Positions 45,251 to 53,957 of a DNA stretch of 54,729 bases are shown piece after piece. The stretch covers positions 1 through 54,729 of the forward strand of contig NZ_FQXJ01000027.1 of the NCBI RefSeq assembly GCF_900129935.1. The letters are read 5' to 3'. The first letter of the stretch is position 1. Each line of letters starts with the position of its first letter. The position numbers were made by a program, and so were the translations under genes. Below the pieces are notes generated by a model. That model was not told the DNA's origin. It did not search any database and worked only from the letters and a program-made list of their open reading frames with translations. Source of the DNA: Desulfosporosinus lacus DSM 15449 (GTDB lineage Bacteria; Bacillota; Desulfitobacteriia; Desulfitobacteriales; Desulfitobacteriaceae).

Positions 45251-46026
45251 ACCTTTTCGATGTAATACACGTTCAGCATCAGTTTGGAACGATCCCAGTT
45301 CTTCAAGACATAGAATTTCAGATTAAAGAAGGAGAGACCTTTGGGATTATCGGACCGAACGGCAGTGGAAAATCCACACTCATACGAACCATGAGTGGTT
45401 TACTAAAACCCAGTCGAGGGAAGATTCTCTTAAATGGTAAATCTATCAGCTCGTATCGAAAACGAGAGCTGGCAAAAATAATAGCAGTTTTAGAACAAGA
45501 AGGCATCCCTCCCCTGTCGTTCACGGTCGAAGAGGTCGTTGCCATGGGACGTTATCCATGGTTAAAGCCCCTCTCCGACCTATCTCTTGAGGATGAGCAG
45601 ATAGTTCAAACTGTATTAGAAAAACTAGGCCTCTGGAATTTACGAACTAAGTCGGTAAATAACCTGAGCGGAGGCCAACGTCAAATGGTTTCCTTAGCAA
45701 GAGCCATGGTCCAGCAACCTCGGGTTCTGATTCTGGATGAACCGACCACCTTTTTAGATATTGGACATCAGATGCTGGTCATGGAACACGTCCGAGAATG
45801 GCACCAGTCTGAGGGAATCAGCGTGATTATGGTCTTACATGACTTAAATCTTGCAAGTCAATACTGTAATCGTCTTTTGCTCTTGGATAATGGACACATT
45901 AAAAGTTGTGGGGAAGTTCACGATGTTTTACAACCTGCCACTATATCTTCAATTTATAAAACCGAAATCATTATGATTAATCACCCTATCCACCAAGTAC
46001 CCCAATTTTTACTCACCAGCAAATAA
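45247..46026 (+). CDS. btuD: Cobalamin ABC transporter, ATP-binding protein
   Basis: A 259-residue ATPase with Walker A (GPNGSGKSTL), the LSGGQRQ signature, and Walker B (RVLILDEPTTFLD). The start is ATG at 45247 with GAGGAGGGG at good spacing and a 4-base overlap with btuC. Any longer frame upstream is a shadow of btuC. It completes the uptake system controlled by the riboswitch. Confidence 0.93.
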   Translation: MNLFDVIHVQHQFGTIPVLQDIEFQIKEGETFGIIGPNGSGKSTLIRTMSGLLKPSRGKILLNGKSISSYRKRELAKIIAVLEQEGIPPLSFTVEEVVAMGRYPWLKPLSDLSLEDEQIVQTVLEKLGLWNLRTKSVNNLSGGQRQMVSLARAMVQQPRVLILDEPTTFLDIGHQMLVMEHVREWHQSEGISVIMVLHDLNLASQYCNRLLLLDNGHIKSCGEVHDVLQPATISSIYKTEIIMINHPIHQVPQFLLTSK

Positions 46027-46069
46027 CCATATTCTATTGGAGTTATTTCAAAAATATTTGGAACATCCC

Positions 46070-46108
46070 CAATTAGGCCTCTGCGAATAATCGCAAGAGG
46101 CCTAATTG
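46070..46108. terminator. Perfect hairpin after btuD
   Basis: CAATTAGGCCTCT pairs with AGAGGCCTAATTG (13 pairs) with an inner GCGA-ATAA-TCGC stem. There is no T-run on the plus strand. It may terminate or protect the btu transcript. Confidence 0.5.
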
Positions 46109-46188
46109 CAATACCATCTAACCGCCAGGATTAGCTTTTTTCCAGGGAATATATTTCCTCCCTTTTACGGTTTAACCAACATGTACCA

Positions 46189-46217
46189 AAGACAAGCTGA
46201 TAATTATCCGTTATACT
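46189..46217 (+). promoter_or_regulatory. Candidate promoter and structured leader of the NlpC/P60 gene
   Basis: AAGACA, 17 bases, TATACT. Between the start site and the gene, the leader can form CAACTTC-AAC / GTTG-GAAGTTG (about 46228-46259) and a small CCGT-CATC-ACGG hairpin. I do not recognise a known riboswitch in it. Confidence 0.4.
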
Positions 46218-46368
46218 AGGGAAACAACTTCAACAAACTAAGTCAGTTGGAAGTTGCCTTTAATCCGTCATCACGGTATCTAGCCATTCTAGATTTCAAA
46301 ACATCAGCAAAGAATATTATTTTTAATCCAACGCCTCACAAATAACGCAAACGAAAGGAATGACGAAA

Positions 46369-47076
46369 TTGAAAACTATTAAAAATATAAAGTGGTCCGT
46401 TCTCCTAGTTCCCGTTGTATCAGCATTCTTCTTTGTGACAATTATCACAGCTTCCCCGAAAACAATAACCGATAAAATGGATGCTCAAGAAATTCAAACC
46501 ATTGCCGTAGCGACGACAGAAACGACAAAGGATCTCACAGCGCCCCAACCTGCTGCAGACCCACAAGTCCCCATTCCCGCTAACACAAGCACCCCCTCTA
46601 CAACACCAGCTCCAGCTAACACTCCGGCAAAAAAGGCACAGCCATCTCGGTCAACAGGTTCAAGCAGTACTCCGAGTAAACCTGCACCCGCGAAACCGAC
46701 CTCCCAACCAACGAAAGCAAGTGCCATTATCGCTACTGGCAAACAATATATCGGAGTAAAATATGTCTTCGGTGGAACTACACCGGCCGGATTTGACTGT
46801 TCTGGGTTCGTTCAATATGTTTTTGCTAAAAACGGCATAAATCTTCCCAGAGTTTCTCGTGATCAGTTTAAAATAGGTACTTCTGTCTCATTTAGCAATC
46901 TGCAACCGGGAGACTTAGTCTTCTTTTCTTTAGCCAAAAACGGAGTAATTGACCACGATGGAATCTACGTAGGCAATGGTCAATTTATCAATGCATCTAG
47001 TTCTAAAGGCGTAACCATCTATACCATGGGAACTTATTGGAAATCCGCTTACGTCGGAGCAAAACGAGTTTTATAG
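46369..47076 (+). CDS. NlpC/P60 (C40) peptidoglycan hydrolase
   Basis: Secreted endopeptidase of about 235 residues. A signal or anchor helix (about 9-31) is followed by a Pro/Thr/Ala-rich linker (about 55-115) and a C-terminal NlpC/P60 domain with the catalytic FDCSGFVQYVF cysteine, DHDGIYVGNG histidine and FINASSSKGV. It would cut peptide bridges in the cell wall. I take TTG at 46369 as start because AAAGGA abuts the ATG at 46360. It is transcribed alone, with a strong terminator after it. Confidence 0.88.
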   Translation: MKTIKNIKWSVLLVPVVSAFFFVTIITASPKTITDKMDAQEIQTIAVATTETTKDLTAPQPAADPQVPIPANTSTPSTTPAPANTPAKKAQPSRSTGSSSTPSKPAPAKPTSQPTKASAIIATGKQYIGVKYVFGGTTPAGFDCSGFVQYVFAKNGINLPRVSRDQFKIGTSVSFSNLQPGDLVFFSLAKNGVIDHDGIYVGNGQFINASSSKGVTIYTMGTYWKSAYVGAKRVL

Positions 47077-47118
47077 CCTTCCATCATAAGTCTGGCTATT
47101 CAACGCAAAAATATTAAG

Positions 47119-47161
47119 GCGGGGGTCTAACAAAACATCTTTGATTTTGTTAGACCCCCGC
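47119..47161. terminator. Bidirectional terminator
   Basis: GCGGGGGTCTAACAAAA pairs with TTTTGTTAGACCCCCGC, 17 perfect pairs. It separates the convergent NlpC/P60 and hprK genes. Confidence 0.9.
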
Positions 47162-47188
47162 TCTGTATAAGCTTGTTCACTTTATTCT

Positions 47189-48082
47189 TCACCTGTTTCT
47201 GATAGGAGGCGTTACTTGCCCTTTGCAATTGCGATTCCAATTTTGGATCACTGCTACTTCAATAAGCGTAGCAAGATTGCGCCCTGGCCGAACCGGAATC
47301 GTAATCTCAGGAACCGAAATCCCTAAAATCTGTCGTGTTTCAGGAGTATCAATCCCCATACGATCATAAATCTTATCTTGCTTCCAATCTTCCAAGTGAA
47401 CGATAAAGTTAATTACTTTTTCATCTCTCGCAGAACCTGCCCCAAAAAGTGTCGTAACATCAAGTATGCCTAAACCACGTACCTCAAGCTGATGCCGAAT
47501 TCGTTTTGGTGCGGTGCCCAGCAACCTTTCTTCATCTACTCGTCGAATTTTCACGATATCAGCAGCAACTAGCAGATGCCCGCTCTTGATTAGTTCTAAA
47601 GCAGCCTCACTTTTGCCAATCCCTCGCTCCCCAGTGATCATAATCCCTGCTCCGTAAACATCTACTAACACTCCCTGAACATTAGTACTGGGAGCTAACT
47701 GATTTATTAGGTAACGAATTAAAAGATAAAAAAGTTGAGTCGAAGAGCGAGGGGTTGTTAAGAGAGGAATCTTCCGCTCACTGGCCAATTCGATAAACTC
47801 CAGGGGAATGGTTAAACCCCGGGTAATAATTACACAAGGTACTTCTGCAAGCATTACTTGAGCGAGTTTCGAACGGCGCACAGAATAATCAAATTGCTGG
47901 ATTAGTCCTAATTCAGTCCGACCGTAAACTTGAATACGTTTGGGAGTCAAATGTTCTAAATAACCCGCCAATTCAGCACTCGGACGTTTTAAGCTATATT
48001 CTGTAATCTCTTTGTCCAATCCCACATGCCCTGCTAAGACCTCAAAATTAAATTTCTCTACCAATTGGTTTACCGTAAGCAA
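47189..48082 (-). CDS. hprK: HPr kinase/phosphorylase
   Basis: About 297 residues. The N-terminal domain is followed by the kinase with Walker A (GERGIGKSEAAL) and the HprK signature LEVRGLGILDVTTLFGAGSARDE. It phosphorylates HPr or Crh on Ser46 in carbon catabolite control. The start is TTG at 48082, with AGAGGG six bases upstream; another TTG at 48100 has no good site. No ptsH, ptsI or crh gene is in the window. It is divergent from the UxaA-type genes. Confidence 0.93.
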   Translation of the reverse strand: MLTVNQLVEKFNFEVLAGHVGLDKEITEYSLKRPSAELAGYLEHLTPKRIQVYGRTELGLIQQFDYSVRRSKLAQVMLAEVPCVIITRGLTIPLEFIELASERKIPLLTTPRSSTQLFYLLIRYLINQLAPSTNVQGVLVDVYGAGIMITGERGIGKSEAALELIKSGHLLVAADIVKIRRVDEERLLGTAPKRIRHQLEVRGLGILDVTTLFGAGSARDEKVINFIVHLEDWKQDKIYDRMGIDTPETRQILGISVPEITIPVRPGRNLATLIEVAVIQNWNRNCKGQVTPPIRNR

Positions 48083-48279
48083 TTTTAACCCTCTTTCCAA
48101 ACAGGGGATGCCCCTCCGTTTTCATATGTTTCCCGCTATAGAAATATATTATAAACTATTTCTGAAAATCTTGCTTCCTTTTATCCTTAAAATATTTAGA
48201 TAGTATTTACAATACCCCCTGTTTCCAATATTCTAAGGGTTAGACATGATTTATATTTACAGTAATAGGAGGTAACCTC

Positions 48280-48567
48280 TTGAAGAAGCAGGCCGTCGTG
48301 ATAAACCATAAAGATAACGTTGCCACAGTAGTGGAAGACTTCCCATCTGGTACTATCATTCATTTTTTTATCGGTCAATCAGAACATTCTCTTCAATTAT
48401 TAGAAGACATTCCCCTTGGACATAAACTTGCAATTTGTACAATTCAGGTCGGAGAAGATATCCTCAAATATGCTGAAAGTATCGGGGTAGCCACTGAATT
48501 GATTCGACCCGGACAACATGTTCATGTACACAATTTAGAAAGTCGACGTGGACGCAGAGATAAATAA
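48280..48567 (+). CDS. UxaA-family dehydratase, small SAF-domain subunit
   Basis: A 95-residue SAF-type protein (AVVINHKDNVATVVEDF, then IPLGHKLAICTIQ), equal to the N-terminal part of altronate and galactarate dehydratases. Translation starts at TTG, set by AGGAGG. It lies 47 bases upstream of the large subunit gene, so the two pieces form one enzyme of the sugar-acid dehydratase superfamily. The substrate is not known from the sequence. Confidence 0.85.
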   Translation: MKKQAVVINHKDNVATVVEDFPSGTIIHFFIGQSEHSLQLLEDIPLGHKLAICTIQVGEDILKYAESIGVATELIRPGQHVHVHNLESRRGRRDK

Positions 48568-48614
48568 TTATTCTATGAAATAGCAACATCATTGATCTTA
48601 AGGAGGAAGAACTC

Positions 48615-49772
48615 ATGGATATATTAGGTTATCGCCGTCCCGATGGCAAAGTAGGCATTCGTAATCATATTTTAATTATCCCCACTTCCGTCTGTTCGAG
48701 CACCGTCGCTGCAAATATAGCCAATCAAATTCCAGAAGCAGTGGCACTTCCCAATCAACACGGTTGCTGTCAAATAGGTCCCGACCACCTGCAAACTGTT
48801 AGAACATTGATTGGCTTCGGCAAAAATCCCAATGTCGCTGCCGTACTTGTCGTGGGTCTTGGATGTGAAGGGATTCCTATCCGAGAAACTGCCGCGGAAA
48901 TTGCTGCATCCGGCAAACCAGTTGAGGTCGTCATCATCCAAGAAATCGGCGGCACCTTAAAAACTGAAGCTGAAGGCCTGCGCAAAGTAAGTGAATTAGT
49001 CCGCCAAGTTTCACATCTTCAACCCGAAAAAGTTAATATCTGCGAACTAAGTTTGGCCATAGAATGCGGAGGATCTGACTTCACCTCAGGACTTGCCTCT
49101 AACCCTGCTGTCGGTATCGCTGCTGATCTATTAGTTGCTGCCGGAGGCAACGTCATGTTGTCTGAAACCACAGAATTTATCGGAGCAGAACATGTCCTTG
49201 CACGTCGAGCTAGGACGCCGGAAGTTGCTGAAAAACTATTTCAGATAGTGCACGACTGTGAAGAACGGGCAAAGTTTTTAAACGTCGACATTCGTGACGG
49301 ACAGCCTACCCCTGGTAACATTGCCGGCGGCATTAGCTCCATTGAAGAAAAATCTTTAGGGTGTATCTATAAAGCAGGTCATGCCCCCATTCAAGACGTA
49401 CTCAAGTATGGAGAAATCCCTAAGGGCAAAGGGCTTTATATCATGGATACGCCTGGCCAGGATATTGAATCTATTACAGGAATGCTCGCTGGTGGAGCTA
49501 CGGTTGTGATCTTTACTACGGGGCGCGGAACTCCAACCGGTTCTCCGATTGCACCTGTCATCAAAATTACCGCAAATAGTCGGACGTATAAGATGATGGA
49601 AGACAACATTGACCTTGATGCTTCCCCCATCATCTCTGGTGAAGAAACCATCGAGCAAGTTGGACATCGAGTTTTTGAAGAAATCCTGGCAGTGTCAAAT
49701 GGAAGAAGAACAAAAGCAGAGAGCTTAGGATATAAAGAATTTGGAATTTACAAGATTGCACCCACTTATTAA
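48615..49772 (+). CDS. UxaA-family dehydratase, large subunit
   Basis: A 385-residue protein matching the large catalytic part of altronate/galactarate dehydratase (GYRRPDGKVGIRNHILIIPTSVCSS near the start, then NQHGCCQIGPDH, ECGGSDFTSGLASNPAVG and FTTGRGTPTGSPIAPVIKI). Conserved cysteines and acidic residues for iron binding are present. It would dehydrate a sugar acid or a related 2-hydroxy acid. AAGGAGG precedes ATG. Confidence 0.88.
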   Translation: MDILGYRRPDGKVGIRNHILIIPTSVCSSTVAANIANQIPEAVALPNQHGCCQIGPDHLQTVRTLIGFGKNPNVAAVLVVGLGCEGIPIRETAAEIAASGKPVEVVIIQEIGGTLKTEAEGLRKVSELVRQVSHLQPEKVNICELSLAIECGGSDFTSGLASNPAVGIAADLLVAAGGNVMLSETTEFIGAEHVLARRARTPEVAEKLFQIVHDCEERAKFLNVDIRDGQPTPGNIAGGISSIEEKSLGCIYKAGHAPIQDVLKYGEIPKGKGLYIMDTPGQDIESITGMLAGGATVVIFTTGRGTPTGSPIAPVIKITANSRTYKMMEDNIDLDASPIISGEETIEQVGHRVFEEILAVSNGRRTKAESLGYKEFGIYKIAPTY

Positions 49773-49896
49773 TGAGACGAAATTTTCGGTGGAACAAACT
49801 TCTTGGTCATCGCGCTAATCCAAGTTAACAACGTCGAAGAAATTATAGTACCCTCATCAGTACTGCGCAGTTTCATATGATTCTCATTATTTAAGA

Positions 49897-49934
49897 AGGA
49901 ACCCTCGCCGGCAATTACCGCCAAGGGCTCCTTT
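49897..49934 (+). terminator. Terminator after the UxaA large subunit
   Basis: AGGA-CCCT pairs with AGGG-TCCT, with an inner CGG/CCG stem, and is followed by TTTC. Confidence 0.6.
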
Positions 49935-49953
49935 CAATTAACATAGCTCCAAG

Positions 49954-49990
49954 AAAAAACTCCATCGGCAGTTCACAGCGACCGGTGGAG
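49954..49990 (-). terminator. Terminator after icd
   Basis: Minus strand CTCCA-CCGG pairs with CCG-TGGAG, followed by TTTTTT. It lies about ten bases past the icd stop. Confidence 0.75.
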
Positions 49991-50001
49991 CTCGATCATA
50001 A

Positions 50002-51213
50002 TTATCCGCGTATTTTATCAAGTGTCTGCTTTATCTCGATAAGGAAACGTTCTGTACTGACCGTTTTTTTATTAGGAAGTTCCGAGATAAGCGCCAGATC
50101 TTTGGTCATAATTCCTGCTTCAATTGTTTTCAATGAAGCTTCCTCTAATTGATTGGCAAACTCAACTAATTCCTTTAGTCCGTCAAGTTCTCCGCGTTTT
50201 CTTAAGGCACCCGACCAAGCAAAAATTGTCGCCATTGAATTCGTCGAAGTTTCTTCCCCTTGAAGATGTTTATAATAATGCCTGGTAACAGTACCATGGG
50301 CGGCCTCATACTCGAAATTGCCATCCGGTGATACCAATACTGACGTCATCATTGCCAAACTCCCAAAGGCGGTAGCAACCATGTCAGACATTACATCACC
50401 GTCATAATTTTTACATGCCCATATGTAACCTCCTTCGGAACGAACCACTCTGGCAACTGCATCATCGATGAGAGTATAAAAGTATTCTATCTTAGCCTCT
50501 TCAAATCTTCCCTTATACTCCTGATCATAAATTTCCTGGAAGATATCTTTAAAGGTATGATCATATTGCTTGGAGATTGTATCTTTGGTGGAAAACCACA
50601 AATCCTGCTTTACTTCAAGCGCGTAATTAAAACATGCGCGTGCAAAGCTTTCAATGGATTGGTCAAGATTGTGCATTCCCATGAGAACACCCTTATCTTT
50701 GAATTCAAAAATCGTCTGACGAGTCTCTTCCCCTTTTTCGTTGGTAAAGACAAGCTCGGCCTTACCTGGTTCGCCTACTCTATACTCTACATTCCTATAG
50801 ATATCTCCATAGGCATGACGGGCAATTATAATGGGTTTCTTCCATGTAGGTACTAATGGCTGAATACCCTTTGCAATGATAGGAGCGCGAAAAACAGTTC
50901 CATCAAGAATCGCTCTTACAGTGCCATTAGGACTTTTCCACATTTGCTTAAGCTTATACTCTTCCACTCTCTGAGCATTTGGTGTAATCGTCGCACATTT
51001 GACAGCTACTCCATATTTCTTGTTTGCCATAGCAGCATCAATTGTGATTTGATCTTCTGTTTCATCCCGTTTCTGGAGACCAAGATCATAATACTCTGTT
51101 TTTAATTCAATGTAGGGTTTAAGTAAGATTTCTTTAATGGAATTCCAGATGATTCTAGTCATCTCATCTCCATCCATCTCTACTAACGGGACATTCATTT
51201 GAATTTTCTGCAC
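50002..51213 (-). CDS. icd: Isocitrate dehydrogenase (NADP-type, dimeric class)
   Basis: Converts isocitrate to 2-oxoglutarate and CO2. The 403-residue length and the sequence ([88 protein letters not shown]) are those of the eukaryote-like dimeric class. The start is GTG at 51213, set by AGGAGG ten bases upstream; an ATG at 51198 is less likely. It stands alone. The result fits a 2-oxoglutarate-forming branch of the TCA cycle. Confidence 0.95.
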   Translation of the reverse strand: MQKIQMNVPLVEMDGDEMTRIIWNSIKEILLKPYIELKTEYYDLGLQKRDETEDQITIDAAMANKKYGVAVKCATITPNAQRVEEYKLKQMWKSPNGTVRAILDGTVFRAPIIAKGIQPLVPTWKKPIIIARHAYGDIYRNVEYRVGEPGKAELVFTNEKGEETRQTIFEFKDKGVLMGMHNLDQSIESFARACFNYALEVKQDLWFSTKDTISKQYDHTFKDIFQEIYDQEYKGRFEEAKIEYFYTLIDDAVARVVRSEGGYIWACKNYDGDVMSDMVATAFGSLAMMTSVLVSPDGNFEYEAAHGTVTRHYYKHLQGEETSTNSMATIFAWSGALRKRGELDGLKELVEFANQLEEASLKTIEAGIMTKDLALISELPNKKTVSTERFLIEIKQTLDKIRG

Positions 51214-51577
51214 GTTTCCATTTCCTCCTTAGTGATGCCTCATCGAATGTAGGACTAGTCCTAAAATCCAATGTTTTTATACTTCGACAAAATAAATGTT
51301 TTTCCTTTTCCTCAAACACGCTATCAACTAGCTTTATCTCCGTTATACAATATTATTCGTTAACCTTGATCACTAACCTATATAAAAGGCCCAGATTTTT
51401 ATATTAAACAGCTAACTCCCCAACTCAATTGAAAAACCTCCCTAATTAAAAAATTAAATTGATTTTTTACGATTATCGAGATATTGTATACATTAATACA
51501 TTTTGCATGTCAAATTGCATATCAAATCTATTTAAAAAGAAGCAATGTTTTATACTTAGAAGGGAGTATTTTACCAT
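51214..51577. other. Intergenic region between icd and xpt
   Basis: 364 bp, AT-rich, holding the divergent starts of icd and xpt. I searched for a purine riboswitch upstream of xpt and did not recognise one. Two TTGCAT direct repeats occur near 51500. No gene is seen. Confidence 0.5.
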
Positions 51578-52150
51578 ATGAAGCTCTTAAAGGACAAAAT
51601 TCGTAATAGCGCAAAGATAACCGAAAATAGAATCATTCAAGTTGATAGTTTCTTGAATCACCAATTGGATATTACTTTGTTCAATGAAATAGGTAAGGAA
51701 TTCAAACGCAGGTTTTCAAGTAAAGAAATAACAAAAATTGTAACCATCGAAACCTCTGGTATTGCCATTGCAAGTATTACTTCTCAATACTTTAATAATG
51801 TACCAGTAGTCTTTGCAAAAAAACATGCCGGCCTCAATATGAATCCCAATGTTTATGAATCGAAAGTTTATTCTTATACTAAAGACCAAGAATATACCAT
51901 TAAAATATCCAAAGAATTCATATCCCCAAATGACAAGATACTGATTATCGATGATTTCCTTGCTAGTGGAAGTGCACTCTTGGGTTTAGTCAGTTTGGTT
52001 TCTCAGAGCAGCGCTGAAATCTCCGGTGTCGGTATCGTCATAGAAAAATCATTTCAAGGGGGAAGAAAACTCGTAGAGGAAAAAGGCTTGCAGGTAGAAT
52101 CTTTGGCGATCATTGACTCGTTGAAAGACGGCCAAGTATTTTTCAAATAA
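51578..52150 (+). CDS. xpt: Xanthine phosphoribosyltransferase
   Basis: A 190-residue purine salvage enzyme that makes XMP from xanthine and PRPP. It begins MKLLKDKI, and the PRPP loop is ILIIDDFLASGSALLGLV. Length and sequence are standard for the Xpt group. GAAGGGAG lies upstream of ATG. A family 1 hairpin repeat follows. No xanthine permease gene is adjacent, although pbuX often accompanies xpt. Confidence 0.93.
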   Translation: MKLLKDKIRNSAKITENRIIQVDSFLNHQLDITLFNEIGKEFKRRFSSKEITKIVTIETSGIAIASITSQYFNNVPVVFAKKHAGLNMNPNVYESKVYSYTKDQEYTIKISKEFISPNDKILIIDDFLASGSALLGLVSLVSQSSAEISGVGIVIEKSFQGGRKLVEEKGLQVESLAIIDSLKDGQVFFK

Positions 52151-52177
52151 GAATCCAGATCTGATTTATGTTGGTCA

Positions 52178-52291
52178 GAGAGTGAACTCGTTCAGCTAAA
52201 GCTGAACATCGGGGCTTCGGTAGGGGATTCTACCCCCACCGAAGTAGAAATCGGAACACCCACTTAAAGAAGTGGGTGTCTCGGAATTGAT
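52178..52291 (+). repeat. Dispersed hairpin repeat, family 1, copy 2
   Basis: Same order as copy 1: AGAGTGAACTCGTTCAGC-TAAA-GCTGAACATCG, a variable stem CTTCGGT-GGGG / CCCC-ACCGAAG, then GTAGAA, GGAACACCCACTT / AAGTGGGTG and CTCGGAATTGAT. The middle stem has different sequence and length from copy 1 while the flanks are almost identical. Confidence 0.85.
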
Positions 52292-52345
52292 TAAAATTCA
52301 TTAACATTCCTGCTTCTTGAACAAAAATACAATTCTCCCTTAAAT

Positions 52346-52369
52346 GAGGATGTCTTACGAGACATCCTC
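52346..52369. terminator. Terminator after xpt/repeat
   Basis: GAGGATGTCT-TACG-AGACATCCTC, ten pairs, followed on the plus strand by a T-rich stretch. It lies between the convergent xpt and TIGR02328-like genes. Confidence 0.65.
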
Positions 52370-52420
52370 TTATCTTATCTTTATTTGCTTCCGACCAAAC
52401 TGCATTTAGCTCTGCCTCTT

Positions 52421-52819
52421 TCATCCATTAAACAAAATGATTATTCCTTTACTGCGCAGGTTTTCCAAACACTCATTAAGGTACATTGCATTGTGTTCGG
52501 GATACACAAGACACATCTCGCTTTCCTCGTCTGTCAGATGTTGAATTTCCCGATAATCAGGCTGGAAACGCGGTGCCGATTTCCCACGGTATCCGGGATC
52601 AATCCAACAACTTTCGGGATTGTATCCGCGCCGCTTCATCTCCTTCATTACCCTCACATGATAACTCCACAGTCGTTCTCGAGAATAGCGAAAAACGTAA
52701 TTAACTACAGAATGAGGCTTTCCCCAGCTGTTCCCGCGAAGTGCACAGCATTCCCTATGTTGTCCCAAAAGCTGTTGCCTTGGCAAAAGTGAGAGCAAAT
52801 TTTCATGCCATAAACGCAT
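52421..52819 (-). CDS. TIGR02328-family (pyrimidine-dimer glycosylase-like) protein
   Basis: A 132-residue protein. The start MRLWHENLLSLLPRQQLLGQHRECCALRGNSWGKPHSVVNYVF matches the conserved hypothetical family known as TIGR02328, which looks related to pyrimidine dimer DNA glycosylases, mostly through the LPRQQLLGQHRE and WGKPH segments. Activity has not been shown for this group to my knowledge. GGAG lies upstream of ATG. It is alone, and near other UV- and spore-related genes only by distance. Confidence 0.75.
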   Translation of the reverse strand: MRLWHENLLSLLPRQQLLGQHRECCALRGNSWGKPHSVVNYVFRYSRERLWSYHVRVMKEMKRRGYNPESCWIDPGYRGKSAPRFQPDYREIQHLTDEESEMCLVYPEHNAMYLNECLENLRSKGIIILFNG

Positions 52820-53044
52820 ATTGTACTCTCCTTATTTTTTTGAGGTTTTTACCTATATAATAATTTCCGCGATACGCCTTTATCCTGCTCTAAGGGTGAT
52901 AAAATATTCCCATTAAACAGCTAAGTTGTATCTTAAGAACTCAATTCACTCAAACTAAATTCCACTATTTCACTCTCATAAAAACCTTTGGTTTGATTAA
53001 AACTAAAGATATTTTAGAATGTACACTAAGAGGAGGAAAAACAA

Positions 53045-53842
53045 ATGAACTCGAAATACTTAAAGCATTTAAGTTCAGCTGTTATAAGTATGTTGCTAAC
53101 AGCTACTGTATTTGCCTCAACACTTAATGCTCAAACCCCATTCAATAGAACAAATATACCCGCGCAAGTAAAAATCACAGCAGCCTCTCTAAACGTAAGA
53201 TCAGGACCATCTGCATCAACTATTAAAGTCGGTTTACTTTATAAGGGCCAAATAGTAGATTGTATTGGCAAAATAGGTACTTGGTGGGTAGTCCATTTAG
53301 AAAATGATACTGTAGGATTAATTACAGACAAATATGCTAACCCATATTATCCACCAAGTCCTGCCCCAAAACCCACTCCAGCTCCTGAACCTGCGCCGAC
53401 TCCGGAACCGACTCCAGCTCCTGCTCCTATACCCACTCCAAGTCCTGAACAACCAGCCATTGGAGTGGAAGAACAAAAAATGCTTGATTTAATAAATGCC
53501 GAGCGCTCAAAGGCTGGAATTGCTCCCCTAAAACCAGATACTAAGTTAATGGAAGTCGCCAAAACTAAAGCAGAAGATATGGTAGATAACAATTATTTTT
53601 CCCATACTTCGCCAACTTATGGTTCCCCCTTTGATATGTTAAACAAGTTTGGCGTAACATACCAAACAGCTGCCGAAAATCTTGCTGGAAACTCAACAGT
53701 AGAAGCTGCGCATAATGCTTTAATGCAATCAGAAGGCCACCGTAAGAATATCTTAAATCCCAGCTTTAACTATATAGGTATAGGTATTGTTCCCAGCCCT
53801 GTTTACGGGAAAGTTTTTGTTCAAATGTTTGTCGGACGGTGA
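53045..53842 (+). CDS. Secreted SH3-CAP domain protein (YkwD-like)
   Basis: A 265-residue exported protein. A signal peptide (about 1-29) is followed by an SH3b domain (about residues 38-100, KITAASLNVRSGPSASTIKVGLL), a long Pro/Ala/Glu linker (about 100-135), and a C-terminal CAP/SCP domain with EEQKMLDLINAERSKAGIAPL, HTSPTYGSPFDML, AAENLAGN and SEGHRKNILNPSFNYIGIGI. It resembles YkwD-like spore or cell-surface proteins; precise function unknown. GGAGGAAAAAC precedes ATG. The TnpB element's right end begins at its stop codon. Confidence 0.92.
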   Translation: MNSKYLKHLSSAVISMLLTATVFASTLNAQTPFNRTNIPAQVKITAASLNVRSGPSASTIKVGLLYKGQIVDCIGKIGTWWVVHLENDTVGLITDKYANPYYPPSPAPKPTPAPEPAPTPEPTPAPAPIPTPSPEQPAIGVEEQKMLDLINAERSKAGIAPLKPDTKLMEVAKTKAEDMVDNNYFSHTSPTYGSPFDMLNKFGVTYQTAAENLAGNSTVEAAHNALMQSEGHRKNILNPSFNYIGIGIVPSPVYGKVFVQMFVGR

Positions 53843-53957
53843 ACATACTCTCCACTTAATTTCTGCTGAAATTTGAAGTGGGAGCTTCTTGGTCAATATC
53901 GCCGATGCGACAAGTTTACCCAAGCTCAAAGGACATGACCTGCCCCAAAAACACCGT
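53839..53957 (-). mobile_element. IS200/IS605-type right end and presumed omega-RNA region
   Basis: Downstream of the tnpB stop, minus strand, the sequence ends with a strong hairpin CCACTT-CA-AATTTC-AGCA-GAAATT-AAGTGG (53852-53881) and then GTTCAC, a layout typical of right ends of these elements, where the omega-RNA scaffold lies. The exact boundary is inferred. Confidence 0.6.

Noticed and set aside
46494-46742. 82-aa minus-strand Gly/Val-rich frame
   Set aside because: Shadow of the Pro/Thr/Ala linker of the NlpC/P60 gene.
51420-51577. Purine riboswitch before xpt
   Set aside because: None of the conserved aptamer loops or the three-way junction is recognisable.
52230-52424. 64-aa minus-strand frame overlapping the TIGR02328-like stop
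   Set aside because: It reads through a terminator hairpin and into a dispersed repeat; the ATGA overlap is likely chance.
53347-53592. 81-aa minus-strand Gly-rich frame
   Set aside because: Shadow of the proline-rich linker in the SH3-CAP gene.
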